Below, one piece after another: positions 1 to 10,693 of a stretch of 64,000 bases of DNA. Both the position numbers and the translations under genes were made by a program. Position 1 is the stretch's first letter; every line of letters begins with the position of its first letter. The DNA lies in assembly GCA_037074705.1 (NCBI GenBank), contig CM073595.1, forward strand, positions 50,525,639-50,589,638, written 5' to 3'. Under the pieces are notes generated by a model, which was not told the DNA's origin, did no database searches, and saw nothing but the letters and a program-made list of their open reading frames with translations. Source of the DNA: Zhengitettix transpicula (lineage: Eukaryota > Arthropoda > Insecta > Orthoptera > Tetrigidae).

Positions 1-598
1 AATTTCACACAGTGAAATTTCTTCTCATTCTACGCAAATTTTCGAACTAGTAATGCTGCTTAGTAGTTCCGTCGAAAGTACTGGGTAATATATTTGAAAT
101 TAATATAATAGGTGCTGTCTGCTTTTATGTCCTTCTGATACTGCTCAATTCTTCTTTTTTTTATGTTAATAATTGACACCGGACCAGATTTCCAGTCTAA
201 AAATTTTCACTGCGGAGGTCAGTTGCCAGTAAAATTATTCTGGAGTAATCCAAAGTGTTCTGTTGATTGTAAAGTGTAGTTTATATTAAAAATAATTTCA
301 TCTAATCTTTTTCATGATATATATATTTTTGACATATAATTTCTCATTTATGCATTTTTTGTATTTTCCTACATTGCAGTTTATAATATTTTTTTTAGCT
401 TTCATTATGTTTCCTTTCATAAATGTATTTTATGCTTATGTATTTAACGATAAATTTTAATTGAGCAATTTCAATGCAGGACGAACGAAATTAATAAATA
501 AATCTAAATTTTAAATCCATTCAGTCATGGATTCCCACTATTGATAATTCTAATATTTGCAGATGAAGAAAAATTTTATCACGTTGTTATACTAGTTA
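1..598. other. AT-rich stretch, no feature
   Basis: Unremarkable AT-rich DNA with stops in all frames. I see no gene, RNA or clear repeat here. It ends at the 5' boundary of the first R1 repeat copy. Confidence 0.5.
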
Positions 599-1460
599 TC
601 TGAATTTATATATATAAAAGTGAATGTCTGTATGTGTGTCCATGAGCACTCCTAAACCATTCATCCGATCTTAAACGCGTAGTGAAATTTCTACAAAACT
701 TTGTACACATGTTACTTACGATCCAGGAACAAACACTGAGAGGTTAAGACACACTTACCGCCTCTAGGGGTGGAATTTAAAAATATTCCTAAACGGCCAT
801 TATAAGCGTTTAATAAAACGTTTCCGGAGTCGCTTACTTTGATAGTGTCATAGAATTTTTAATTGTCTAATTTCAACTTCAAATGTCAAGGGAGGGAAGC
901 ACTACTATGGTGTGGGTGGTGGTGGAAGTGGTTTATATAAAAAATAATGCAAAAAAAAGAGACTGATATTAGTGTCGATTCCGGGGATATAGGAGTCGCT
1001 GAGTTTAAATCTCGCATGGTTGTGGTGGATGAAATTTTATGTTCCTGTTCCTGAAGGTGGATACGGTTGAGAAAAGGTTATTCGAAGTAGCTTTGAGCCT
1101 CTTAAGTTACCGGGGAATTTTTTATTTTATTAGGGTACGAACTATATTTTGGTCTCCATTTATTTGATGGTTGTATTTATTTACTCCTTTAAGGTGCCGG
1201 GAGTAGTTTTAGACTTCATTAAGTAAGAGAGGATTTTTTACTGCTTTAATTCGTCGTGATTTTTTGGACATTTTTATTTTATGTAGTTGGAGAGTCATCG
1301 TCGTGCTTGATTTGGAGTTAGATGCCGAGGAGAAAAAAACGGGGAAATGTTCCTAACACTGGCGCTATTGGTGCTGGTTAAATGAAATGTTTACCAAGAG
1401 GCTAGTGTCGAATCAATTCCTACTCCGGATTAATTTAAATAAATACCTGCACTCAACTAG
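599..1460 (+). mobile_element. R1 repeat copy A, Helitron-like, internally deleted
   Basis: This is a non-coding interspersed repeat, one of three R1 copies in the window. It starts with TC immediately after an A, then a (TA) run, then AATGTCTGTATGTGTGTCC and CTCCTAAACCATTCATCCGA. The 3' part holds AACACTGGCGCTATTGGTG and CCTACTCCGGATTAATTT, and the copy can be closed at CTAG followed by T. An A/TC start and a CTRR/T end are the classic Helitron boundaries, and this 5' microsatellite-like motif is common in insect Helitron-like repeats. Compared with copies B and C it lacks roughly 500 bp just after the CATCCGA motif. No Rep/helicase coding is present, so it would be non-autonomous. The usual 3' hairpin is not obvious, so the class call is provisional. 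Confidence 0.6.
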
Positions 1461-3119
1461 TTGTATATAAAATAACGTATAGATCTTAATCCTTTCCAGG
1501 TTTTTGAAGCTTTGCCCTTCTGCAGTGATTATGATTTAATCTCATAATTATCACAATATTTGTTATTCAACCCTATGTTTCTCTCCTTCTTCGCTTAAAA
1601 TCGGACAATGGCATTGTCCCTGAATTAATTTTTTTTTCTGTTTTTTTTTGTATTGTTATTCGTATATTCACATGGGAGAGTGACTGACAATGATTTACAT
1701 GGGAAATATTTTTCGTACTCAGACGTCCAACATTTCCAAAACTGGTCCTCGTTTGGAAGCTGAAGTGAGAAGGCGACCGCAACCTGTTCTCAAGAAACGA
1801 CTCGTTTTTTCCTTAAATATGGAGGAGACATTTGGCGGAATTACATTCGCCGTTTGTGGCCCTTGTTGACTTTAAGAAACACTACTCCCGGTCCATAAAG
1901 ACGGAGACTAAATCCCGCACAATCTCTCTGTAAGGGCGGGGACGGAGCTTCAGATTAACGGGATGGATGTGAGCCCCGGAACTTGCCATATAAATGAAAC
2001 ATCTGATCGAGCGTCGCTTCCTGCTTCTACTGCGATAAACGCTTTCCCACGAAAAGGAAACAGGTCCAACTCGTTCTTAATCTTTTCTTACTAAATTGAG
2101 GAATATCGTTACAGAACATATATTATCTGGATGTATATAGAAAAAAACACGACTCTGTATGTCAGACTGAAGTTTTCAAGCTCAGCTCAGAAATAAAGCA
2201 CATGTTACAATCCTATGATATTTGAAAAAGTTAACCATACTTCATTTCACTTCATACTTTGTTCTGAAATTACAATATTGGAGAATTCTCCCCGTAACTT
2301 ATAAATTTTGAAGACTGAAACGAACGATAAGTATTGTATTGACGATACCGTAGAGGATGTTAAAATCTTGGCGTCGGTTTTTCTCCGCCTGGTGGGGGAG
2401 GGGGGGATGCGACGACGTTTGTAACGCCTTTGAGGCTTTGTTTGCAATGCGAAAAGCTGTGGTTATTGCATCCTGGCCTGGCCCCTAGGGACTAGGGATA
2501 TTGAAATCGCATATGGCCAGTTGTGACTCGGCTCTGGTTTTTCTTCGCCTGGCACCGCCGCGCTGTCGCACGACTTGCGTGACACGACGCTCATAATTAA
2601 CCCTGGACGACAAGACGACATCGAGTTTCGCTGTCATTCCTGCGTCGTGACTTCTAACTTGGCGAAAACTTACTCTCATCGGAAAAGAACTCTGCTTCTT
2701 CCACGACAGTTCAGATCTAGAACGGGGCTACGACAGAACACTCGCTGAAGGCCCCTAAAATAAATCATAAAGTCCTTTAACTATGCCACATTTCCATACT
2801 GTTATGTGATGTGACTTCCACAAATAATGTACCAATTTTCTTATCTTTAATTCAAATATTTTTCAGTGTGAATATAAAAGTATGTCCCTTTCATGAAGTA
2901 AATTTCATCAGCTGTGTTTAGTCTGTAAATTCATGTATCCGCCACTGGGCTATGTCCATTTGCAGATTAATAAATACACATATATACATTAGTATACAAA
3001 ATATTTGTTGTATTAAGGTTGATGTAAAGTTCGGCGTTAATTTGTATTTTTATTTCGGTAGCAATTGTGATTTTTCATAATTTTATAAATTTTATAAAAG
3101 AACTAAGTGCCAAGAGTTG
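1461..3119. other. Spacer between inverted R1 copies
   Basis: Single-copy-looking DNA between R1 copy A and the oppositely oriented copy B, whose 3' ends face each other. It has patches of higher GC. A short motif, GTTTTTCTYCGCCTGG, occurs twice (near 2377 and 2536). I see no gene; the 64-69 codon frames on the minus strand are basic and low in complexity and are not supported. Confidence 0.4.
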
Positions 3120-4454
3120 ACCGGGTATTTATTTAAATTAACCAGGAGTAGGAATTGATTCGATATTAACTTATTGGTAAATATTTCATTTAACCAGCAC
3201 CAATAGCGCCAGTGTTATAAAATTTACCTATTTACGGTCCCCTTCCCGACCTAAGCCCTCGGAATCTAACTTCAAATAAACCACGACGATGACTGACGGT
3301 ATTCGGGACCTCTCCTACTACATAAATTTAAAGTTTCTAAAAATAACGACTAATTAAAACAGTAAAAAATACCCGATAATTTAATAAAGTCTAAAACTAC
3401 TCCCGGCACCTTAGAGGAGTAAAGAAATACAACCATTAATTAAATACAGACCAAAATATAGACGGTACCCTAAGAAAATCAAAAACTTCCCCGGTACTTT
3501 AAGATCAAAACTACTCCGGGTAACCTTTTCTAAATTACGTCCACCTCCACGAAGAAGAACATAAGCATTCATCAACCATCATGATTAATGCGACAATTAA
3601 ACTTAGCGACTCCTATAACCCCGGACTCCAAACTAATATCGGTCTCTTTTGCATTATTTTTTGTGAAAATTCCTTCCACCACCAATATGGGTGTTTCCCT
3701 CCCTTCCCTTTTGGAGTTGAATTTAGACACATAAAAATTGTAGAAAACATTTTATTCGACGCTAATAATGGCCGTTTGGTAATATTTTTAAATTCCATCC
3801 CCACCACTCAGTGTTTGTTGCTCGATCGTAAGTAACATGTGTTTAAGTTTTGATAGAAATTGGTCTACGAATTTATGATTTTAAACGGAAATTCGTTTCA
3901 CCACCTTCCACACCAATTCCTAGGGGCTGAACTACATCTTAACCAGCATGATAAATGTCCGAATTAAACTCAGTGACTTCGATAACCCCGCTTTCGATAC
4001 CAGTCTCCGTTGTTTACTCATTACTTTATGTAACGGCCTTTAACCCACATCCTCCCCACCCCCTCACCTAGGGACTGAACTACAACGTTACTGACATAGT
4101 GAATGCCAGAATTAAACGCATTGATAATTATAACCCTGGATTTGACACCAATCTCGTAACACCCCTCCACCCCTATCGTATTGGTGCTTTAAGGGATTGA
4201 AATCATACACTAAGTACAATTGGACTGAAACTATCAATCACGTGGACTCCGAAAAATAATTAATCGACGGCCCTTTTAACATGTTTTTAAATATCACCCC
4301 CGTTTACCGCTTGTGTGTTTCGTAACGCTTCGAAAGCCCAACAGAGACCTTCGCGGGGGTGCGCACAACAACACAACAAAGTTTCAACGCTATGGTTTAG
4401 GAGTGAATAGGGGACGCACAGAAATTTATATATATATATATATATATATATCGA
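3120..4454 (-). mobile_element. R1 repeat copy B, Helitron-like, long form
   Basis: Second R1 copy, in reverse orientation. Read on the minus strand it starts TC after an A at 4454, runs through a (TA) tract, then CTGTGCGTCCCC and CACTCCTAAACCAT, and continues colinearly with copy C at the far end of the window. It ends with the same CACTGGCGCTATTGGTGCTG and CTCCTGGTTAATTT sequences as copy A. It keeps the roughly 500-bp internal part missing from copy A. It contains no transposase-like reading frame; the 84- and 64-codon frames across 3581-3835 are translations of the repeat. The 3' boundary is less certain than the 5' boundary. Confidence 0.6.
4427..4451. repeat. (TA)n microsatellite
   Basis: A 25-bp pure TA tract inside the 5' end of R1 copy B. 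Copies A and C have shorter TA runs at the same place, so it looks like an expansion of an element-internal tract. Confidence 0.9.
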
Positions 4455-6439
4455 TTATAACAACATTTGAATATTAGGGAAGGCGCAATGAAACGATAAT
4501 CATTGAAAAGAAAATAATCGAACAATTTTACATAATCAATAATTTAATGCCAAAGAAATGCCCCATCGAGGGTTCTCAGGGTACCCACGGTGGATTTATA
4601 CCGTATATACTACGATGTCAATTACAGCTGGCATATGGAGTGGTAAAAGGCGATCTGTAGCGCAGGTCTCTGTCAGGTACTGGGCCACTTCCGTGGGGTG
4701 AACACGTGCAGTTTCTCACGTCATCGCTGGAAGACAAGTAACGGGCCGGTTCACAGATTAGTACTACCGTGGTTCCATATTGAAATATACTCTTCGTATG
4801 AAAAATCGAAGAAAAAACATGTGTTGAGAGTTTTTGTATTTATTATAATACTTATGGAAGCACAACAAATAATCTCCATTAATTCTATGCAGTGAAATAA
4901 AAAAATAAGCCTGATTACTACGACGTCCAACTACTGCCAGGGCACCCAAAGAAAATTTTTATTCAACACATTCAGCGCTCATTCTCTAGTATTTCCGGAA
5001 TATTGGTACGCGCGCTGTCGATAACTTATCCTGTAATCGTATGAACGTGCATGAGGAAGGCCGAACCCCGAAGCGATTCTCCGAGGAAAGCCCACGCGTT
5101 TTCAGCGCTGTGTCGGGGCCCGTGGTTTGGCGGATCGCTAATCCGATCCTCCGCAGTTTTGTTTGTGTGACCGGGAACCCCGTTGCAGTAAATCAGATGT
5201 GATTAAGCGTTTGAAAGATTTATGCGCTAGGGTCAGTTCTTTGGCCCTTGGACCGCGACAGGTCTCAGGTGTCACACCATTGTCTTCCCCTTAAGCACGC
5301 GAAAAGAAATTACTCGCACGTACCGTAAATATTCACACCACTAATATAATCTGTCTCATCCATCAAAAGTGACAACATTACGAGATACCAACGAAAGGTG
5401 ATACTTTCCTGGCACTCTACGGATATTATAATTATTAATTTTAATCTGGATTAATAGTGTTTTAGAATATATATTCCCTTGCTACTTTATTTTTGTATTA
5501 TTTACGAAATACCTCAATAATTTATTATTAATCGTCAAACAAGTGACCATACTTGTTTCCGTCACTTGCATTTCCATTCATCATATCTGTAAAGGAAACC
5601 TAAAAACCTGGCGAAAGTCCGAAGTTCTTCTCAGAGAACTGAATAGGGCGTATCAATCGGAACATTTCTGAATAAGAAACCCTTTTCCGTGGGCCTTACT
5701 TGGAGCAACAACACTCCTCCTCTTTCCTTCCACGTTTCTTTCTTTTATGAGCCCATGGACATTTATTATTCTACAGTCTGATCTTCATAGGTCAATGAGG
5801 AGATTTATGATAACTTAAAATACTAATACGGCTCGTGTGTAATCGCATTTAAAACGTAAAGTAGTTAAATAATATTTTATTTTAACGTCTGTTTTTAACA
5901 ATCACATATAATGAACGAGCATTAAAATTTTCTTTTAATTAAAAAGTTATTAATCTTAAAATCTTTAATTAACTACACAACATTTCTGTACATATTTTAC
6001 CTTGTTAAGGCTGCCTGACTGAAATAAAGGTTTGTTTTGATGTTGTAAACGTCTCCTTAGGGCTACTAATGCTACTAAATAATATTTTTGGAACTGTTCA
6101 TGGTCTGTTATAGGTTGTTAAATACATCGGATAAAGGGTATCGATATTTTAACAGTTAAACATGTGGAGAGCAGAAACATAACGAGAGCAACATTTACAT
6201 TCCCAGAAAATTATATGATCATACTCTTTTGAGGAATAATGTATAATAAAAATTCATTTTCCTGGTCGATGAGATTGATAGTGTCAATCCCGATGTTGTC
6301 AGTGTACAATTACGACCCATAGAAGCATGCGAGAGGAGCAACCCTAGGGGCAGTGTAGACTAGTTGCATGCGAGAGAAAAATTAATACTATTAATTTTTC
6401 CTTTCGGCTCCAACAAATAAATATTACGTTTCAAACACT
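4455..6439. other. Gene-free stretch with GC-rich patch
   Basis: Mostly AT-rich, no gene supported. At about 5040-5290 there is a patch clearly richer in G and C, with a short imperfect hairpin (GCGGATCG ... CGATCCTCCGC near 5143-5167). It could be an old regulatory or exonic segment, but no open frame or splice arrangement is convincing. Confidence 0.35.

Positions 6440-6470
<31 letters not shown>
6440..6470. repeat. (TA)n microsatellite, interrupted
   Basis: TA tract with a single G interruption, lying directly against the proposed left end of an LTR-like segment. Confidence 0.9.
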
Positions 6471-7590
6471 TGTAATGAATACCAATGTACCTAATGGAAT
6501 GATTATATAAATAATTAAATATTTTAATCATTAACGTAATATTGTGGCAAAGGTATTTCTTAGCAACATCGCGTCATAATGTTAAATATTAGAGTATTGT
6601 TGTCGGCGCCTGTGTAATATTGATAGCTTTGACGAGAGTACAGCACAGTCTACGATGGACGATGACCGAGGTCGGTTACAGTCTGCGATGGAAGCTGATT
6701 GAGAGCGGTTAGCAATGAGTCTGCATATAAAAGTCGACGTGTGAAAGATAGATTGTCAAGGTTGCTAGTGTTAAAGGGATAGTTAATCCCTTTCTAGATA
6801 TTGGAGGAGACAAAAATATGGATTTTTATAGGAAGAGTTTTACTGGCTGTCGTTGGACTGATTTCAATGGTACAACTGATTGAGAGTTGAATCGAACTGG
6901 TGTTTGGAAAGAGTAATTCCAGTTTACTTGCTGTAGACATTATCACCGTTCGCCGAAATATTGTAAATCAACTGATGATCATCTGTGGAGTGGTAGGGAT
7001 TTAATCGCGACTGCTGACTCAAATGGTGTAGATAGTGTAATACTATGGCCTGTTTAATTAAAAATTCATTTAAATAATTTGTAATATAAACTCAAAAGTT
7101 AAAATAATTTGTGAAGTGAAAGATTTGGGGTGACACGAGAACTGCTCCGATGTCTGGTATGTAAAAGTTTACAGTCTATAATATTCCTAACCGTCAGATT
7201 TATTACGTCCGTTTTAGAGTGTAAAAGTAGTAAAATTCATTTTAATATTTTGTAATATTCTATCAATTTTATTTCATTGCGGGTTCCTAGTACGGTTTGA
7301 TTCCCGATAAGCGACCCTGAAGATATCAAGAATTTCATTAAACCCGTGACTCTCATGTATAAAAATTAATTAAATTTAAATTGTAATTGTAATAATTTTT
7401 CTGTATTTAAAATTGAATTTGTGAGTAATATTTTCATTTATTAAATCCGTTTAATAGTTACCTTTTGATAAATTTTTTTTTAAAAAATTATTTGTTTACC
7501 ACATTAATTGTTTACTACATGGGATTGTATAATAAAATACTTGAAATAAATATTCTTGCATTTTATTAGTCTACAAATATTTTTATTACA
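6471..7590 (+). mobile_element. Candidate LTR (solo or truncated LTR retroelement)
   Basis: The segment opens with TGTAAT and closes with ATTACA, a perfect 6-bp terminal inverted repeat of TG...CA type. It contains a TATA box (CATATAAAAG, 6724-6733) in its first third and AATAAA at 7531-7536 near its end. Five bases after its right end comes TTGGCACCA, similar to the primer-binding site expected just inside a 5' LTR. The length, 1120 bp, is long but acceptable for an LTR. No gag or pol reading frame follows; the sequence runs into a (TA) tract. A perfect 8-bp hairpin (6773-6793) sits shortly after the TATA box. A unique promoter-like sequence is the alternative. Confidence 0.4.
6773..6793. 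other. Perfect 8-bp hairpin in candidate LTR
   Basis: AAAGGGAT, a 5-base loop AGTTA, then ATCCCTTT. It lies about 45 bp downstream of the TATA box, within what would be the 5' end of the transcript. Confidence 0.6.
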
Positions 7591-7594
7591 TTAA

Positions 7595-7603
7595 TTGGCA
7601 CCA
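7595..7603 (+). other. Primer-binding-like TTGGCACCA
   Basis: TTGGCACCA follows the candidate LTR end by four bases. The same nine bases follow the second LTR candidate at 47387-47395. TGG-plus-CC type sequences complementary to a tRNA 3' end are usual at this position in LTR retroelements; the tRNA is not identified. Confidence 0.35.
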
Positions 7604-7627
7604 ATATATATATATATATATATATAT
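7604..7627. repeat. (AT)n microsatellite
   Basis: A 24-bp pure AT tract directly after the primer-binding-like sequence. Confidence 0.9.
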
Positions 7628-10600
7628 TGTGAACTGAACTGAGAATTGCAAATCTTTACGAGTATTTTTTACGGAACACTCATTGCACTCGAGCAATGGA
7701 CATTACCTTCCTTTTGAATAAGTTTGTGTGATTTCGTACAAATCCATCACAACCGATGAAGTGAATATTTGTAACATGTTTCGTTTTTACGTTGCTGCAA
7801 CTTTAATTACGAATTCCGCGCGAATAATATTGTTTTAAAACTCAGCGGGAGACTGCGGCGTCCGAAGTAAAGGAAGGAACCTGCGGGGAAGGCAAAGTCT
7901 TTTAAACTCCCTTCGTGTCATGCATACTTTAAAAGCCGTCGAGGTCGCCATATGAGAATCACCGTGGACCGCCACCTCATCAGCGATTAACAAATGTTAC
8001 GGTACGGAGGCTGGGCGAGGCGAATCAGGCCGCCAACTGCGTAACCCCGAACGCTTCGTTTATTCAGGGGCCGTAAAAACGACTCCATTTCACGAAGCAA
8101 TTAAACGGGGATTCGTTACTAAGTGTTTCGCCTCGTGAAAACCGTCTCGCAGTTCCTTTCAAGACGTTTCCGCCACTGAATGACAGATTCTTCCCTCTTT
8201 TAAACGTCGATCCATAGTTCTCTTCATGAACACACAATCGTTCACTGATGTTCTATAAATATGAGTACTATTCAATCGTTGGTCCAGTTGCATAAATATA
8301 ATAAATTATTTAAATGATTTAATAAATACAATCCATACATATATAGATATTCCTTTTACAACGGTTATTGTATGTTGAGCAGTATAACGATCAAAGGATT
8401 AACCGGCCATTTTTGAACAATTTTATGCACATTTTCAAATAGATTTAACCACATCTCTAGCTCTTCAAAATTCACTATTTGAGAGGGAATTATAATAACA
8501 CATTGTGGAAAGAACAAATCATCAGCTAAATAATGATAAAATAATAGCTTGACTAAGGACGTTTGAGTGCTGAAAAAAAAACCCGAAGGCTTTTCCCGGT
8601 GACAAAATCCGTTTGCAAATCCAGGCCCAGGATTGTGCAATTTCGTCGTGAGATGCCGCTAAATTTGAAAAGTCACTTTCCCCGGAAAGTATTAATTATA
8701 AATTTTTAAATTGGTTTCCTCGCTGGGAAAGCCCAAAGGTGGAGGAATTTTGAGGGCGTTTGCCTGGCTTAAATCCGTCTTAATTAGTGTTTTCGTGAAG
8801 TCAAATCAGCTGTAATAAAGTCTCTGGAGACTTCGCCTCAGAGGAGATTACGAAGCGTTCATCGGCACTGCACGCGGATTTCGCCGGCTAATTGTCCCGA
8901 AATAACATATTTTATTTGCAATTAAAGTGTAGACCATTAAGAATCAATTACTCCCAGCAAAATTGGCAAGGGTTGGCGAAGTAAAAAAGGATTTAAGCGT
9001 GGGGCGGCAGAGCGATCGTATTAGTTACCAACAATAGATTAAGATTCCGGATATATGTGTTTGAACTATATGTAAAAATTCAGGACAATACAAAACAATA
9101 GTGCTGTAAGATTTTATATTTTGCGTCGAAATGAATAAAATGGGTGCTGAAACAGATTTACGACAATTGAATTATAATGACTTAATAAGCATACTGAAAA
9201 AAATTTATAAAGAAACCTAAACAATTTATTCAATTATTGGAGTGGGAAATTACATTGATGGGGAAGAGGTGACATTTGTCTCACTGAAGTTTTTTCCAAA
9301 GGCTTCGCCAATATTTTTAACCATTTTTCATTGCTTTTTAACACGTTAATTTCATCCTGAAAGACATACTGTTATTCAAAAAATATTTGCCCAACATTGC
9401 AGTAAAATATATTGCAATATCAAAAACTAACAAAGGAAAATAAAGCCAATACGTTGTGGCCAAATTATGAGGTATTCGAACTTTTTATAATAAGAAAGAA
9501 AGTTAACAGGATTTTACCTTGAAATTAAATAAAATTATTTTAAAGGGATAGCAAAAGATTATTTAATTACAATTTCTATATACATTAAATTTTGTACATT
9601 TTATGTTTTTAACAACTACCTCAGATTTAATGAGAATCAAAACTTCAGGGCCGCTTACTGGGCCTCTAATAAAGATAATGATTTGCAATTGTCACCAAAA
9701 GTTACAAAAGAGAATACAAATTTAATTTCCAATGACATAATTCTATAAAAGAATTTAACAACAAAAAAACTAGAGAAATCTGACAAATCTGGAGAAATCT
9801 GACGGTAAATTATATTTATATAAACGTTTACAAAATCAAGTTTGTACATAATATATTTTCTCGCTGCTTTGGTACCGTATTGTGCACTCCACAGTCATTA
9901 TATTTTAAAGAAAAATATTTAATTTACAGGCCACAACACTGGTTGCTATATCGTTTCACTTCAAAAAAATTGCGGCGCCTCTCTAACAACTGTTCACGAA
10001 CTTTACGTTGTCGTACTTATTGTCACAAAGATTTGTTGTAGAAATACGTTGATGCCAAAATGTGATTTTTTCAAACTTTGTTCAGCTGAATTCCTAATTA
10101 TTTAGTCACGAGAATCCTCGGCTGGTCTGCAAAACTATATTCACTCTGGTCATGACCAGACCGGTCAGACCCACAAAACACTCTCGCCATGACTACCACA
10201 CTGACCAGGCCCTCCAAACACTCAGATTGTTTTCGCCAAAATTCTGAGCGTCTAACATACGTTTTTCCGACAATAATCGCGTAGCAACCATTACAGTCTC
10301 TGCATTCTTGCGCCAAACAATGCTCTGACCTCAGTAATTACGCCGACAATAATATTAAAGAAAAAAATTATTAAATACAAGTTACATTACTCGTTGGTAA
10401 TCTCCACAATATATTCTTAGTGAATGATAATCACTGATGATTTTAATTTCCTTAAATTACGTGGTCATATTTCTTGTTTATTTACGTCTATATGAACTAT
10501 CATTAAATTTTCTTCCTTCATATACTCTATATATCTACATGCTGTTTTGTTACACAGGAAGCGAATTGCATGTAGCAAGGGAACGATAATTGATGGATTG

Positions 10601-10648
10601 AGCCAAAATAATTGAAACGCGTGCGTGCTGAAAGCGCCGACCGTTGAT
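7628..10648. other. Gene-free stretch
   Basis: About 3 kb without a supported gene. A moderately GC-rich part (about 7830-8130) contains no convincing open frame. 8640-9900 is AT-rich. The 72-codon minus-strand frame at 10098-10316 has no recognisable domain and lies in a locally GC-richer patch. Confidence 0.4.
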
Positions 10649-10693
10649 GGTCCTGGAGTCGAAGCCCGGCATTCGGGAGTCCTACATCAAAGC
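10649..10693 (+). repeat. Short dispersed repeat, B-box-like, copy 1
   Basis: About 45 bp matching 32311-32353 at roughly three quarters of positions, sharing GCCCGGCAT and ACATCAAAG. The segment includes GAGTCGAAGCCC, which resembles a pol III B box (GTTCGANNCC). It may be part of a decayed tRNA-derived SINE. No A box is recognisable upstream. Confidence 0.35.

Noticed and set aside
7300..7360. CCTGAAGA...TTTCATTAAAC as another hammerhead core
   Set aside because: Lacks GAAAC after a stem and lacks the GTC triplet; only the first box resembles the motif.
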